A stretch of 64,000 nucleotides of DNA. Origin: Callipepla californica brunnescens. Its lineage: Eukaryota; Chordata; Aves; Galliformes; Odontophoridae. Position 1 is the first letter of the stretch, and every line of letters starts with the position of its first letter. This document shows, one piece after another, positions 38,209-49,266 of this stretch. Below the pieces are notes generated by a model, which ran no database searches, was not told the DNA's origin, and saw only the letters and a list, made by a program, of their open reading frames with translations. Made by a program: the position numbers and the translations under genes. The stretch is from NCBI GenBank assembly GCA_023055505.1, contig JALIRH010000038.1, positions 4,906,327-4,970,326 of the forward strand. Reading direction: 5' to 3'.

Positions 38209-38531
38209 ATGAACGGTAAAGTTGTTAAACAAATTGCCCAGGGTATACGGAAAATTGCCCATGTTCCTGTTCAAACTTGGAAAGGCCTAGACTCTGATCT
38301 TTTCCCTGGTCTCCGGGTGGCCCATGGGTGAAACGTATTCTGTTTTATCTGTTGTGTGTTGTTGCAACTCTTTTGTTTATTCCTTGCATGATTCCATGTT
38401 TTATTCAACTTATACAACGTGTTGTATCTTCTATGCACATTGTAACCACTTCAACTGATCATGGACAAGTCCAACAGATCAGAGCAACAATTGTAACTAA
38501 GCCCAAAAAATCCTTTATAGCAATTGTATAA
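38209..38531 (+). pseudogene. Remnant of env transmembrane subunit C-terminus
   Basis: Two adjoining open pieces lie in different frames, so the reading frame is broken near 38325. The first contains KIAHVPVQTWKG, typical of the stretch before the membrane span of gamma/alpharetrovirus-like Env. The second (38328-38531, open upstream to a stop at 38295-38297) encodes a hydrophobic span with a Pro-Cys pattern (IPCMIPC) and a short Lys-rich tail. It has no surface subunit, cleavage site or fusion peptide, so it is a relic without entry function. Confidence 0.6.
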
Positions 38532-38660
38532 CGTTTAACTCCCCCTTACTCCCCCACCCCCTTTTTCCCTACTGCTTCTTTTTTTTTTCTTTCCTTCCCC
38601 TCACCACCGTGGACGGATGTTTGCGCATCAGTTTCAAGCAATCTTTGAGCCACCGGGTGG
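38532..38660 (+). other. Pyrimidine-rich 3' region lacking a polypurine tract
   Basis: The stretch 38541-38600 is almost all C and T, and the bases just before the 3' LTR are GAGCCACCGGGTGG. A retrovirus should have a purine run here to prime plus-strand DNA. None is seen. Confidence 0.7.
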
Positions 38661-39400
38661 TGTGAAAGACAGAAACTGTTTTCTTTTATTAATTGTCTCA
38701 AAGCTTGCTTCGTGAGGCCTTTCTGGTGATAAGACTCTAAGTGAGAACTGCAGGTTATCTGGGTGGGTGTCACCGTGCCACAGTGCCTCTGCTTATTGTT
38801 GTAAAGATAAGCAGAAGTGGGGCCAAGCCTGTCTTTTTCGGGGTTCGGCTTGGAGAAGCTGATCACTGCAAAAGGCGATAATGCTTGTGCATGGCAATGA
38901 AGGTACCACTCCCTGCTGGCTTATCTGTTGGGCCAGGTATGTCACAACAGAGAAAAAAAAAGAAAAAAAACCTGAGAAATGGAGGATAAAAGGCCTTCAC
39001 TAAACTAGCAACTTTGGAGAAGAACTCCCAAAGAAAAAATCTTTGATGGAGAACTCCCGAAGAGGAAACGGAGGATTCCCTGAGGGGGGGGAAACTCTGC
39101 AGACGGACCCTGAGGCCTGCTTGCTGTCATCTCCCATTCCCCACGGTGACCAGACGAGTTCCCAAGACTACGAACCTCGCTGGATCCACGGTGGTGATTA
39201 TATCTCTCTTGCTTTCTATCAAGACTCCTTGCTTTTTATCCCTTTTCTATCGCTCACCTTCCCTTCCCCATATCCCTAAGCAACTAGTAATTGTAATAAA
39301 CTGGTTGGGCTAACATTTGACCCGTTGTGTCTTAATCTCGCCATCGGGTATACACATAATCAAAGAACCTCGTCTCCCTCCTTTATATTGGAGCGTGACA
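38661..39400 (+). repeat. 3' LTR
   Basis: This 740-bp copy is at a constant offset of 4601 from the 5' LTR. The only mismatch I see is C at 39355 against A at 34754. It would supply the polyadenylation signal (39295-39300) for proviral transcripts and could itself act as a promoter for DNA downstream. Confidence 0.95.
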
Positions 39401-39405
39401 ATCTG
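39401..39405. repeat. Right target-site duplication (ATCTG)
   Basis: This is an exact copy of the five bases at 34055-34059 and completes the integration signature. Confidence 0.9.
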
Positions 39406-39601
39406 CACCTGAGCACACTACAGAACCCTGTGGCCATGTAGTTGGAACACGTGTTTTACATTTTAGTGAAATAGAATCATGGAAGAAACTATATGCAGCA
39501 GAATAAGCAAAGCCACAATTCTTGCAGAATATAATGTCTAGGTTTACTTGTTCATTTTTAATTTTTATCAATTTGCTTGTGCATTTTCAGTGCCATCAAG
39601 T

Positions 39602-40328
39602 TGTCTGTCCCCTTCTTTCTTTTCTTTGGCTCAAAGCTCGCTTTCTGAGGCATTTCTTGCAATTAGACTGAATTATCTAGGAGGAGAGTGGTGGTGTCAT
39701 CCTGTGGCACCTCTTTGTGGACAGTTTTACATTTAAAAGCATTTCTTTGGAGCTGCTTGCCTTTGGAAAGTGGTGCTCAGGGGCGTTTACTGGCAGAAAA
39801 TCTGAACTGTGATCAGATAACTCCAACTTGGGGGATGATACCACTGAATCCTGTGAAGGAAATATATAATTTGGCATCTCCCTGCTCCCCCTTTTCTGCT
39901 GACTTAAGTTTGCAGGAACTGGAAGACAGGAACAAAAGATTTCCTGCTGAGATCTAAAATACAGAAGCTGTCACTCCGAAAGAGCTGACTCGACCACTTT
40001 GGACTTATAAGAAATTTGTACAGTGGTTGGTAGTTGTCAGCTGAACAACACAACCTCCGACGACCCATCACTACAGATCAGCATTTGAACAACGAGCTAC
40101 ATTGGAATACTGGTAGTGACTCTCTCTCTCTAGCTTTCCACAAAGACTCCTTGCTTTTAATTCCTACCTCTTTTCTATCACCCATCTTCCCTTCCCAATC
40201 TCACTAAGCAACTAGGATTTGTAATAAACTGGTCGGGCTAACATCTGGCCTTTTGGGTCTTAATCTCACAGTCAGGTACACATATATCAGAAGAACCTCC
40301 TCACCGTCCTATAAATTTGACTGAGACA
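39602..40328 (+). mobile_element. Diverged solo LTR of the same family
   Basis: This shares with the provirus LTR the GCTCAAAGCTCGCTT-like start, the CAAAGACTCCTTGCTTTT block, CTAAGCAACTAG, TAATAAACTGGTCGGGCTAA and a TTGACTGAGACA end. AATAAA (40223-40228) is 105 bases from the end in both. The middle is much diverged. The likely target duplication is CAAGT (39597-39601) against CAAGG (40329-40333), four of five matching, as expected for an old insertion. No interior sequence remains, so it arose by LTR-LTR recombination. Confidence 0.7.
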
Positions 40329-40333
40329 CAAGG

Positions 40334-41931
40334 TCTTTCCATCTCAGTTAATTATTTTATGCAAGTTTCTGGTAGTTTTCTTTGTTCTGATTCAATACAT
40401 GTATATGCTAGGAAGAAAACCTGGGGAGAGTAACATCGTGGATCCATAAATGTATTTGCTGCACACATCTGTAATGTCACCAGAATCATGACCAGATGGA
40501 AATCCCTGCTTATTAAAAGCTGAGGCTTGTGTTTTTATCACCTTCTGTTTAGATTTATGAATATCATTTGATTTCCATGGACCTCATAGACGTTTATCAA
40601 ATAAATAACAATTCTCAGTGTACAGCAGTGTGAATATACCAAGCTTTCAGGTGACACCATGCTCCATGATCTGAATTAATTACCTGAAAAACTTCATTCA
40701 GCAGAAATTTCCTGTCACAAACACATTCTGGCTCTTGGGTCTTCCCACTCGGACAGGTCACACTTCCAAGTTGTTTATTTGCTTCTGCAAAAGTTCTAGG
40801 GTTTTCACTGTATATATTGCCAGCAATAGATCTGTACTGGAGAAGGATGAAATAAGAAGTCTGTCTCTGACATAAGCAGATTTTGAATTTTGAGATCAAG
40901 GTAATTAGACAAAAGAGTAAGTCTTGCACAGGATTATATCACACATGCTATACCAGTCAGGCTCTATAGATTAGACTTGCTTAGATGCCCAATTGATTAT
41001 TTCGATTTTCCCTTATGGAGAACAGCAGTTAAACAATTGCTTTTAATAATAGTTCCTCCCTTATGTGTTGCTTCTGCTGTGACATGATGAAATCTAAATC
41101 CTTTCCTTAAAAGCAACACCAAAAAAAGGTCTCCCTTAGTTAGTTCTAACTTGAGTGTCCCTTTTGTTTATGCAACACTGGAGAGCACAGATCTATTGTC
41201 TGTTTTATGTTATATGCATTAGCATATAACAGAGTTATAAGTGATCTGAAAATAACTACAATATAATTAAATGTATTATTCTACAACTGGACCCCAGGCA
41301 GCTGAAAGAGAACATTCAGCCAAAGACTACAGGCAGTAGTACAGTGCAGATGAGCAAGTCCTTTCTTGTTGGTATATAAAATCCAACACTGCCCTCTTCC
41401 TCAGGAATTAGAAAGGAGGGAGCGGCACTGTCTTTCCTATTGGTTTAGACATATTTTATTCTTTTTTCATGGTGGTGATAGCTTGTGATGTTTTAATTTT
41501 AATAACCAATTCTGATGAGTTCACAGCTCCACCATTAGTATTAATTAGTTATCAGCATGTTAGATTGACAGATCTTAACACCCTCCTCCCCAGGGGTTAA
41601 TATCAATTAATGTAGAAGACCAAAAAAAAAAAAAAAAAAACACTGGAGAAGAATACAATTTCAACTTGAATACCTTCTCTCTCCTCCCCTTATACTGAAG
41701 CAATTTTATAGAATTGAACTGTGTCTCTCACAATATTAATCTTACCTGCATAGAAAGTACGGATTAGGAAAAATGAACATACACCTGATTTTTTCCTAAA
41801 TAGTGGATTTGATGTCTGTGATGAGTACAAGTTATGATAATCCACAGGATATTTAAATGATCTTACAATAATGTCGTTTTCCCTTGTTTTCTGACTATCA
41901 TAAAGAATAGAACAAAATTTAAGGAATGGTA
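40334..41931. other. Unique DNA, no gene recognised
   Basis: A minus-strand open stretch at 40615-40929 (104 codons) has fairly normal amino-acid composition but no recognised motif. An A run of about 18 lies at 41622-41640. Nothing else is seen. Confidence 0.45.
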
Positions 41932-42423
41932 AATCATAGAATCAGAGAATCATTAGGTTTGAAGTGACCTTAATGGTCATGTAGCTCCAATCTCTCAGCC
42001 ATGGGGGATTTTACAAGGGATTTACCATCATAAAATGATGATTTCTTTCCTGTTTATAAGCTTCCTTTAAGAAATGAAAGGCCACGATGAGACCTCCTGA
42101 AGACTTCTCCAGGATGAACTCCTGTCCAGCTTACTCAGCCTGTCTCCACAGGAAAGGTGCTCCAGCCATCTGACATTCCTCACAACCTTCTTCTGGATCC
42201 TCTCCAAAACTTTTGCATCTTTCTTGTGCTGGAGGCCCCAGGCTTTAATGCAGTACTACAAAAGGTTCCTCACAAGGACAGAGAGGGACAATCACCACCC
42301 ACTCCCTGTTGACCACCCCTCTTTTGATGCAGACCAAGATACAGCTGGCCTTCTTGACTGCAGGAGCAAACTGCTTGCCCATGTACAGCCTTTTGTCCAC
42401 CAAGACCCACAATGTGTTCTCTG
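41932..42423 (-). mobile_element. Outer CR1, 3' part (left piece)
   Basis: The reversed CR1 terminus (AATCATAGAATCAGAGAATC) is followed by about 490 bp of reversed CR1, ending in CACCAAGACCCACAATGTG and TTCTCTG. The element resumes at 42717. Confidence 0.85.
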
Positions 42424-42716
42424 ATAGTTGATAGTGATAGGACAAAGGGGAATGGTTTTAAACTAAGACAGGGGAGATTTAGGTTAGGTGTTAGGGGGAA
42501 TGTTTTCACTCAGACTGTGGTGATGCGCTGGAAAAGGTTGCCCAGAGAGGTTGTAGAAGCCCCATCCCTGGAGGCATTTAAGGCAAGGCTGGATGTGGCT
42601 CTGGCAGCCAGCTCTATTGGTTGGTGACCCTGCCCATGGTGGGGGGGTTGAAAATAAATGATCTTCGAGGTCCTTTTCAGCCATGGCCATTCTACGATTC
42701 TATGATTCTATGATTG
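42424..42716 (+). mobile_element. CR1 inserted into an opposite-strand CR1
   Basis: This 5'-truncated CR1 begins at GATAGTGATAGGACAAAGGG and ends in the terminal repeats TACGATTCTATGATTCTATG. Its terminus is well kept, which suggests a younger copy than its host. The 71-codon ORF here ([12 protein letters not shown] and so on) is CR1 sequence. Confidence 0.85.
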
Positions 42717-42995
42717 CTCTCCCAGTCTATATACATATCTGGGTGTACATGGCCTTGCTGAACTTCTTTAGGTTCTCACACAACTACTTGCCAGGCTTGT
42801 CCATGTCCCTTTGGATAGTAACCCTTCTTTCTGTCATATCAACTGCACTACTTACCTTACTATCCTCTGTAATCTTGCTGAGAGTGGATTTGATCATACT
42901 GTCCACATTACTGATAAAGATATAAAGAGCTCTTGGGACGTCCTGGGGACACTGCTCATGACTAGCTTCCACCTGGATGCAGAGCTGTCGAACCT
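42717..42995 (-). mobile_element. Outer CR1, upstream part (right piece)
   Basis: CR1 resumes with CTCTCCCAGTCTATA, then CCAGGCTTGTCCATGTCCCT and ATCTTGCTGAGAGTGG. These follow in CR1 order after the left piece, which shows the two were one element before the insertion. Confidence 0.75.
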
Positions 42996-44407
42996 CTGGC
43001 TGTGACCATACAACATTTCAAATTTGTTGTTGTTGCTTGATCCTATTATTTTGAATATTAATTTGAAATTTAATTATTTGAATACTAATGAGTCTGTGTT
43101 TGATAAACACAATTTGTATTGATTTTCTATTATTCTATTTTCTGCATAAATTTTTTCAAACATCATTTTGGCTCCCCAGAGAGAAATTAATCTGACTTCT
43201 CAAAAGAAGCATTATTTGAAACACATTTCAACTAGTTCTATCACTTATTTACCTACTTCACCTCCAGAGTATAACTGGTGGAGTGTGTGTGCATTTCTAA
43301 GAATCCTCCTGGATGAATCCTAAGCAAAAGACACTTAAAATGTTACTTGCATTATGGAAATATGACATGTTCTTGAAATATGTCCTTTATTTGTTGTGCT
43401 ATTAGTTCAAGCACATCCAAAATGATGCGATTTACCAGCTAGATATAAGCACAGCTCTGTGAATCAGTGTTTTTAGTTGTTATAAATGTTATCATGCTGA
43501 AGTTAATTCTTTAAGACTTTGATTTTACTACCCTGATTCATACTTAATATGATGACGCTTCATGTGCTCACTTATTTCAATCTATTCAACAACTGTAAGT
43601 CTCAGTGGGATTAAATACACTCATGTGCACGTGCATAGAATCATCTGCACTCAACATGCCTAATTTGGTGAGTTTAATAGATGACATAATTTTTTTAAGT
43701 TTGATCTGTTAACTGATATTTTGATTCACTTTTGTGCAAGTAAGATTTTATATGGTGTAGGCTATATGTTTTAATGAATTAGATGAAATGTTAAAGTGAG
43801 TAAATGTTTTAAGTCTACAAAAAGCAGTTTGAAGATACAGCATTCAGATTCTTATCTGAAGAGATTTTATTATCAAAGCATGATTTTTTTTTTAAGAGCT
43901 TATTTGTCATTAAAAAGACACCAATGCAAATTAGTTCAATAACTAGGACATTTTTGCCAATCAGCTTTTAACAGTAATTTCCTGACTGCAAAGTATAGCT
44001 GATGGGCTTTTGTCATGTTTTATGTATAAAGTTGATATACATCAATTACTTTACCAGTAAACGTATTATATGCTAAGCTGGATGCAAAGTATTTCTTGCC
44101 AGAAGACTGAAAAAAAATTAGCCTTCAAGTTGATTGACAATTTGAAAAAAAAGTATCAAGAGCCTAAAAGAAAATATTCATTCAAAATTATGGAAATTAG
44201 TTCAGTCTCATCTCGGGAAAAAGGCATAAACTACCTTTAAAAACCAGAAATCTAAACTTCCAGTGTTGAAGAACAAAGAAGGGTGAGAGTATGTTATATA
44301 CACAATTTCTACTGCACATCTACTAGTGCAAACCATGTAACAGGACTTAGCAGAACTAAGAGATCGTAACACACACCTATTTGTATTGCTACGGTTAGAA
44401 CTAAGTA
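42996..44407. other. Unique AT-rich DNA
   Basis: Nothing is recognised. Confidence 0.5.
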
Positions 44408-44868
44408 GGTTACTCTGAAGGCAATGCCTCGTATTTCTTTCTGTAGAAGCTATAATAGATACAGATAGCACAATAACGCTATTTGATAGAGCAATTTCTC
44501 AGCTATGAGACACTGTTTTTTAACATAATCACCACTACCTCCTATGCATTTTTGCCAGCAATGAACAAGGGCCTGCAAGCAGTGGAGGTGAACAACTGTT
44601 GTTGTCACTACAGCTGAAATGGACTACTCACTGCCTCACTGCACCCACATCCACTGTTTGGTCTCCAGAAACATTCAGCAAACATTGATGAATGTCAATG
44701 GGAGCAACTTTTCCACATGGAGGAACTCAATTCTATACCTTTGCTTCATAGGCACTTCCATGTCAGATGCTATTTTATCAAACTACCCTTCTGATGCCAT
44801 TTGTCACATGTTCTCTATGTCATGGGTAAATATGATAAAATTAGAGACATTACTTTTGGAGCAGTTAT
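44408..44868 (+). mobile_element. Galluhop-like mariner MITE
   Basis: The ends GTTACTCTGAAGGCAATGCC (left) and GACATTACTTTTGGAGCAG (right) match the inverted repeats of the other copies. At about 460 bp it lacks most of the transposase. ORFs within it, including an 86-codon one, are residues of the mariner N-terminal coding region in antisense. Confidence 0.7.
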
Positions 44869-45732
44869 TGTATAATTAAGAACTGCTTGGGTTTATGTGC
44901 ATAATGGGGAAGAGTGGAAGCCACCTGAGTATGGGAATGTGTAGAAATTACACAGGGGAGTGCAGAGATAGAAATTTACTCAATCTAACTTTTCTACTGG
45001 AATGTTATGTTTTGAAGAACCTAAGATTGCAAAGACTCCACCTCATGCAAAGGCAGGAAAATATCAATAAACATGGTTTCAGGTAAGGATTGAAGACTAC
45101 TAGAAATAGTCTCCTGAGCCTACTGTTTCAGGAGGACCTACATATGCAGTTGGAGGAAAAACAGAGCTAATTCTGTAACACACTCTCACTTAGACTTAAA
45201 TCTTGTGAAGAAATAAATATGCTCTGAGCCAATAGGATGCAAACATATCACCACAGAGGAAAGTGGAAAGCCAGTGCCCCTAACATGGTGCTGAAAAGTT
45301 GACTTCTAAGGGGCCATGACTCCAAATATCAGCATAATTTTGGTACACTCCAAAGAGTTCATGTCCCTGAATGCATAGGTTGTGAATCTTGTACGCAATG
45401 ACAACGCGGGGGAAGTTGGCCTAGAGCAAGACATTTCATTATCAACACATTTAGAATTTAATGCTGTCACAGACATCACATTGTTAAGGTAATTTTGAAG
45501 ACACTGCTGCAACAGAAAACTTGAGAAGTATTAGAAGGTAACTGGAAGAGGCATTTTATTCTTTTCAATGAATATTTAAATAGGCCTGAGGTCTGACCTC
45601 TAATTAACATGGATCAATGCAATATCCCATGTGAAATTAGGCAAGCTCTCTGTGTGACCCAGAAAAAAAATACAGATCAAATATGTATATAAACAATTTT
45701 TTAAATGTTGGTCTGTAGTGAGTAGAAGGACA
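44869..45732. other. Unique DNA
   Basis: Nothing is recognised. Confidence 0.45.
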
Positions 45733-45903
45733 ATTCATAGAATCATTTATGTTAGAAGAGATCATTAAAGGTCATCTAGTCCAACTCTCCTGCCATGAAC
45801 ACTTATACCCAGATCGGGTTGCTCAGAGCCCTGTTCAGCCTGACTTTGAATGTCTGCAGGGACAGGGCCTCCCCCACTTCTCTGGGCACCCTGCTCCAAT
45901 TCA
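45733..45903 (-). mobile_element. CR1 LINE 3' fragment
   Basis: ATTCATAGAATCATTTATG, GGTCATCTAGTCCAACTC, CCTGCCATGAACACTT and CTTCTCTGGGCACCCTGC follow in reversed CR1 order. The copy is about 170 bp. Confidence 0.85.
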
Positions 45904-47314
45904 GATCATCTAGCTACAAGTTCGTACGTAAATAGGCTACTTGCCCAACTGGTCTTGTAAAGTTAATAGACAAAGACAGATGCTTCCAGAGAATGATTAA
46001 GACGACAGGTGTGTTTAACTGGACTCTACTGGCTCTGGCTCTTCTCCTTCTATATATATAGCCCATATATAAAATATGACCTTAGGTGACTATGCACAAG
46101 TAATGCAGACTTAGTACTTGTCAACAACCTAGTCTGTGTTTAAAAAAAAAAAAAAAAAGAAAGTGGCAACTGTAGGCAACTGTGTAATATAATTGTCTTT
46201 TTTTTTTTTATTTTTGTAATTTAAATCAATGGTGCAGTCAGAAACACTGCCACATGAGCAAGCTTCATCTCTGTGCTTCCAATTGCTGAAAAGCAGAAAG
46301 AAATAAAGATATTTTATTATTTTATGGCATCTTTAGCTCTTCTGTGCTGACAATAAAGAGTCAGATCGTACTTTATGTTGAATTTGGTCTGAAATAGTAG
46401 TATGTTTTCTTTAGTGAGCATATAGTGAAAGTGACAAAGGAAAGACAGTTGATGTCAGAAATGTTCATATTTATTCATGTTAAAATTGGAGTTGGCTGTA
46501 TTTGCTCTCATTACTGTTGTCATAAATGGTCAAGGGCATGTAGGTATGTGTTTTCATAAATGATGTGATCATTCTAATACAACAGTTCTGAATACTGAGC
46601 CTTATAACTCTATTATGATTTCTAAAATGTTCCAAATGCAACACTATTTAGGAGTCTGAAATGTACTTATCTATTTTAGAAATGAAATTGCTATGACAAG
46701 TCAGAGCAGCTCAATATCACTTTGAAAAACTCGTATTTTAAAATCAGAATTGTATGGTCATCCAATCCACTGAGAAAGCAGACAGTATTGTAGAGGTGAA
46801 TGAAAATTGCTTATACCTTGGGGAACAAATTTAGTTTTTGTTACTGAAATCATTCAATTTTAAATGGCAAGAGCAGAGAGAAACGACAGTTAAAAATCGT
46901 TTATGGAATGCTAATCAATTTTAGATATATATCTAAAACCACATAAAATTTACTTCATTCTTTAGAGTGAACTTTGTCGCATTCTGCATCTAAGATTTTT
47001 ATTTCAATTAAAATATAGAGGCACATATCAAATCATACCTGCTTCTAAAGACAAGATGATCCCACGGTTTCTGTGTGGTTAATTTACTCCTTCCTGCCAC
47101 GAATGCTTGAGACTTTGATTAGTTTTATCTTACTTGCAAGAGGAACCCCATGTATAAGGAGACAGGATGATAAGCTTTCATGCTGTCCCTCAGATCTGAA
47201 AGAAGCCTATACCATCATATATGCTACCTGGAAAATACATTTTAAAATTCAAACAAGCTGTAATTCTTGGTCACCATCTAGCCTATCCCAAATATCAAAA
47301 CAAAACAACTTGAA
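45904..47314. other. Unique AT-rich DNA
   Basis: A and T homopolymers lie near 46141-46159 and 46198-46210. No gene is recognised. Confidence 0.5.
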
Positions 47315-48232
47315 CTTTCTGAAAGCTTGTGCATCCCACAGAGTTGAGTGCTGGGGCTGATACTCTTTAATATCTTCATCAGTGACATTGACAATGGGGT
47401 GGAGTACACCCTCTGAGAGTTAACTGATGGCACCAAGCTGTGGGGTGCAGTTGATACAGCAGAGGGATGTGATGTCATCCAGAAAGATCTAGACAGGCTT
47501 GAGCAGTGGGCCCAGGTGAACCTCATGAGGTTCAGAATATCCGACTGCAAGATCTTACACCTGAGTCGAGGCTATCCTCACTATCAGTACAAGCTGGGAG
47601 ATTGAGTACAGCCCTCCCAGAAAAAGACCTGGGAGTAATGGTGGTTGGGAAGCTGGACATGAGCCAGCAATGTGTCCTTGCAGTCCAGAAAGCCAACCAC
47701 ATCCTGGATTGCTTCAAAAGAAGCATGGTCAGCAGGTTGAGGGTGGTGATCTTGCCCCTATGCTGTATGCAGATGAGGTCTCACCTGGAGTACTCCGTCC
47801 AGATGTGGACTTTTCAGTACAGGAGATACATGGACCTGAAGAGACATGAGAGAGGCAGGGCTCTTCAGCCTGGAGAAGACAAGGTTAAGAGGTGATCTGA
47901 TGCAGCCTTTCAGCATCTAAATGAGAGCTACAGGAAAGAAAAGGACAGACTCTTCAGAGAAGTCTGTGGTAATAGAACAAGGCGAAAAGGTTTCAAACTC
48001 AAAAAGGGTAGATTTAAATTAGATACAAGGAAAATGTCTTTTACAGTGAGGGTGGTGAGGCACTTGAACAGGTAGCCCAGTGATGTGATTGGTACCCTGT
48101 CCCAGGGAACTTCCAAGGTGATGCTGGATCAGGCCCTGTAATGTGGATGCCATTGTTCATTGCACTGGAGTTGGACTAGATGGTTCTCAGAGGTCCCTTC
48201 CAGCACTAAGGATTCAATGCTTCTATGATGTT
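47315..48232 (+). mobile_element. CR1 LINE, end of RT ORF plus 3' region (~0.9 kb)
   Basis: This is one of the longest CR1 pieces in the window. It opens with the C-terminal half of the reverse-transcriptase ORF (TTTAATATCTTCATCAGTGA, then GACATTGACAATGGGGTGG), which in full elements copies CR1 RNA at the target. It runs through GGACATGAGCCAGCAATGTG and the 3' untranslated region to a worn terminus near 48230. Stops and frameshifts break the coding part, leaving a 129-codon shadow. It cannot move. Confidence 0.85.
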
Positions 48233-49068
48233 TTGCAATATCTTTACTTAATACTTTAATTTATTAAATAAAAACTAATCCTTTTTCCTAATATTTTTGT
48301 GCTTCTCTGTGTTATTTGAATGCAAATGCCAGCACATACATCTGTTTTTTTATTAGTTTATTTATCAGATTATCACAAATATAATGAGATCATATTTTTT
48401 CTACAGACATTTAGAGATGCAAGGGGATAGGAATAATCTTTCAAAGGAGAAGAAATACTGAAGGAAAATGTACAGTTGTATTTTTTATAAGATTTATTTT
48501 ATGAGTAGTACTTAGAGTGAACTGGATGAATACACTTTGCTGTGACTAGGTATCAGCTATGCTGCAATTTAGAGTTATGTCATGGTTGTCTGCAGTATGT
48601 GGATCAACACTTTTTTAAAGCACGCATACACTTCCAAGAAAAAGGTTAGTATCAAAATATGGTTATATTGTGTGCTCACATAAAATGATAGTGATCAGTA
48701 GTCACTTACGAAGGAACTGATTCAGTAACAAAAATATGAATATAAGATATGTATTGTTAAAAAAAATGTCTGAGTACACGCGTTTATGTTTTTGCTTGCT
48801 TCTCAGGTAAAGAACAGGTACCATGCATAAGGATCAAGATTTTACATTTCTCGTACATAGTATTCATACAGCATTGAATATGATGGTAATAAATACACTG
48901 AGAAACAATCTCTTATACTGATATAAAATTTATCATACATCAAGAAAGGAGCTATATGTGTATCTAATATCTCTTCTCCACAAGTTGTTTGGAGACTTCT
49001 TGCTTTGCAAGGAAAGTTATTATTTTTGTTTATTTTTTAAATACACTTGAGGTATGCTTCCTCTACAT
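48233..49068. other. Unique AT-rich DNA
   Basis: Nothing is recognised. Confidence 0.5.
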
Positions 49069-49208
49069 TTCTCTTCCCTTCCCTTCCCTTCCCTTCCCTT
49101 CCCTTCCCTTCCCTTCCCTTCCCTTCCCTTCCCTTCCCTTCCCTTCCCTTCCCTTCCCTTCCCTTCCCTTCCCTTCCCTTCCCTTCCCTTCCCTTCCCTT
49201 CCCTTCCC
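49069..49208. repeat. CCCTT pentanucleotide array, about 28 units
   Basis: About 140 bp of near-perfect CCCTT repeats sit on the plus strand. This is a pure pyrimidine/purine asymmetric tract, followed by TTCCTTCC and CT-dinucleotide tracts to 49266. The three plus-strand ORFs and the minus-strand ORF over it are all repeat artefacts. Confidence 0.95.
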
Positions 49209-49232
49209 AATTCCTTCCAAATTCCTTCCTTC

Positions 49233-49266
<34 letters not shown>

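Larger units (their letters stand above)
34060..39400 (+). mobile_element. Young gag-only LTR provirus
   Basis: This is a 5341-bp endogenous retroviral element. In order it holds the 5' LTR (34060-34799), a tRNA-Ser primer site, a structured leader, an intact 605-codon gag-like ORF, a decayed env 3' end and the 3' LTR (38661-39400), all within ATCTG duplications. The LTRs show one mismatch by eye (A at 34754, C at 39355), so integration was recent. No protease, reverse transcriptase, RNase H or integrase motif is visible in the 3.86-kb interior, so it is non-autonomous. The single-ORF layout recalls the chicken ENS-1/ERNI (cENS, Soprano) elements, whose gag-derived protein also has a coiled coil. 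That link is inference, and the reported ENS-1 protein is shorter (about 490 residues, from memory). Confidence 0.93.

Noticed and set aside
40615..40929. 104-codon minus-strand ORF considered as a host exon or retrocopy
   Set aside because: Amino-acid composition is plausible, but I recognise no family. No convincing splice context was established and no neighbouring exon is seen.
47506..47895. 129-codon plus-strand ORF
   Set aside because: Part of the CR1 reverse-transcriptase C-terminal region, broken on both sides.
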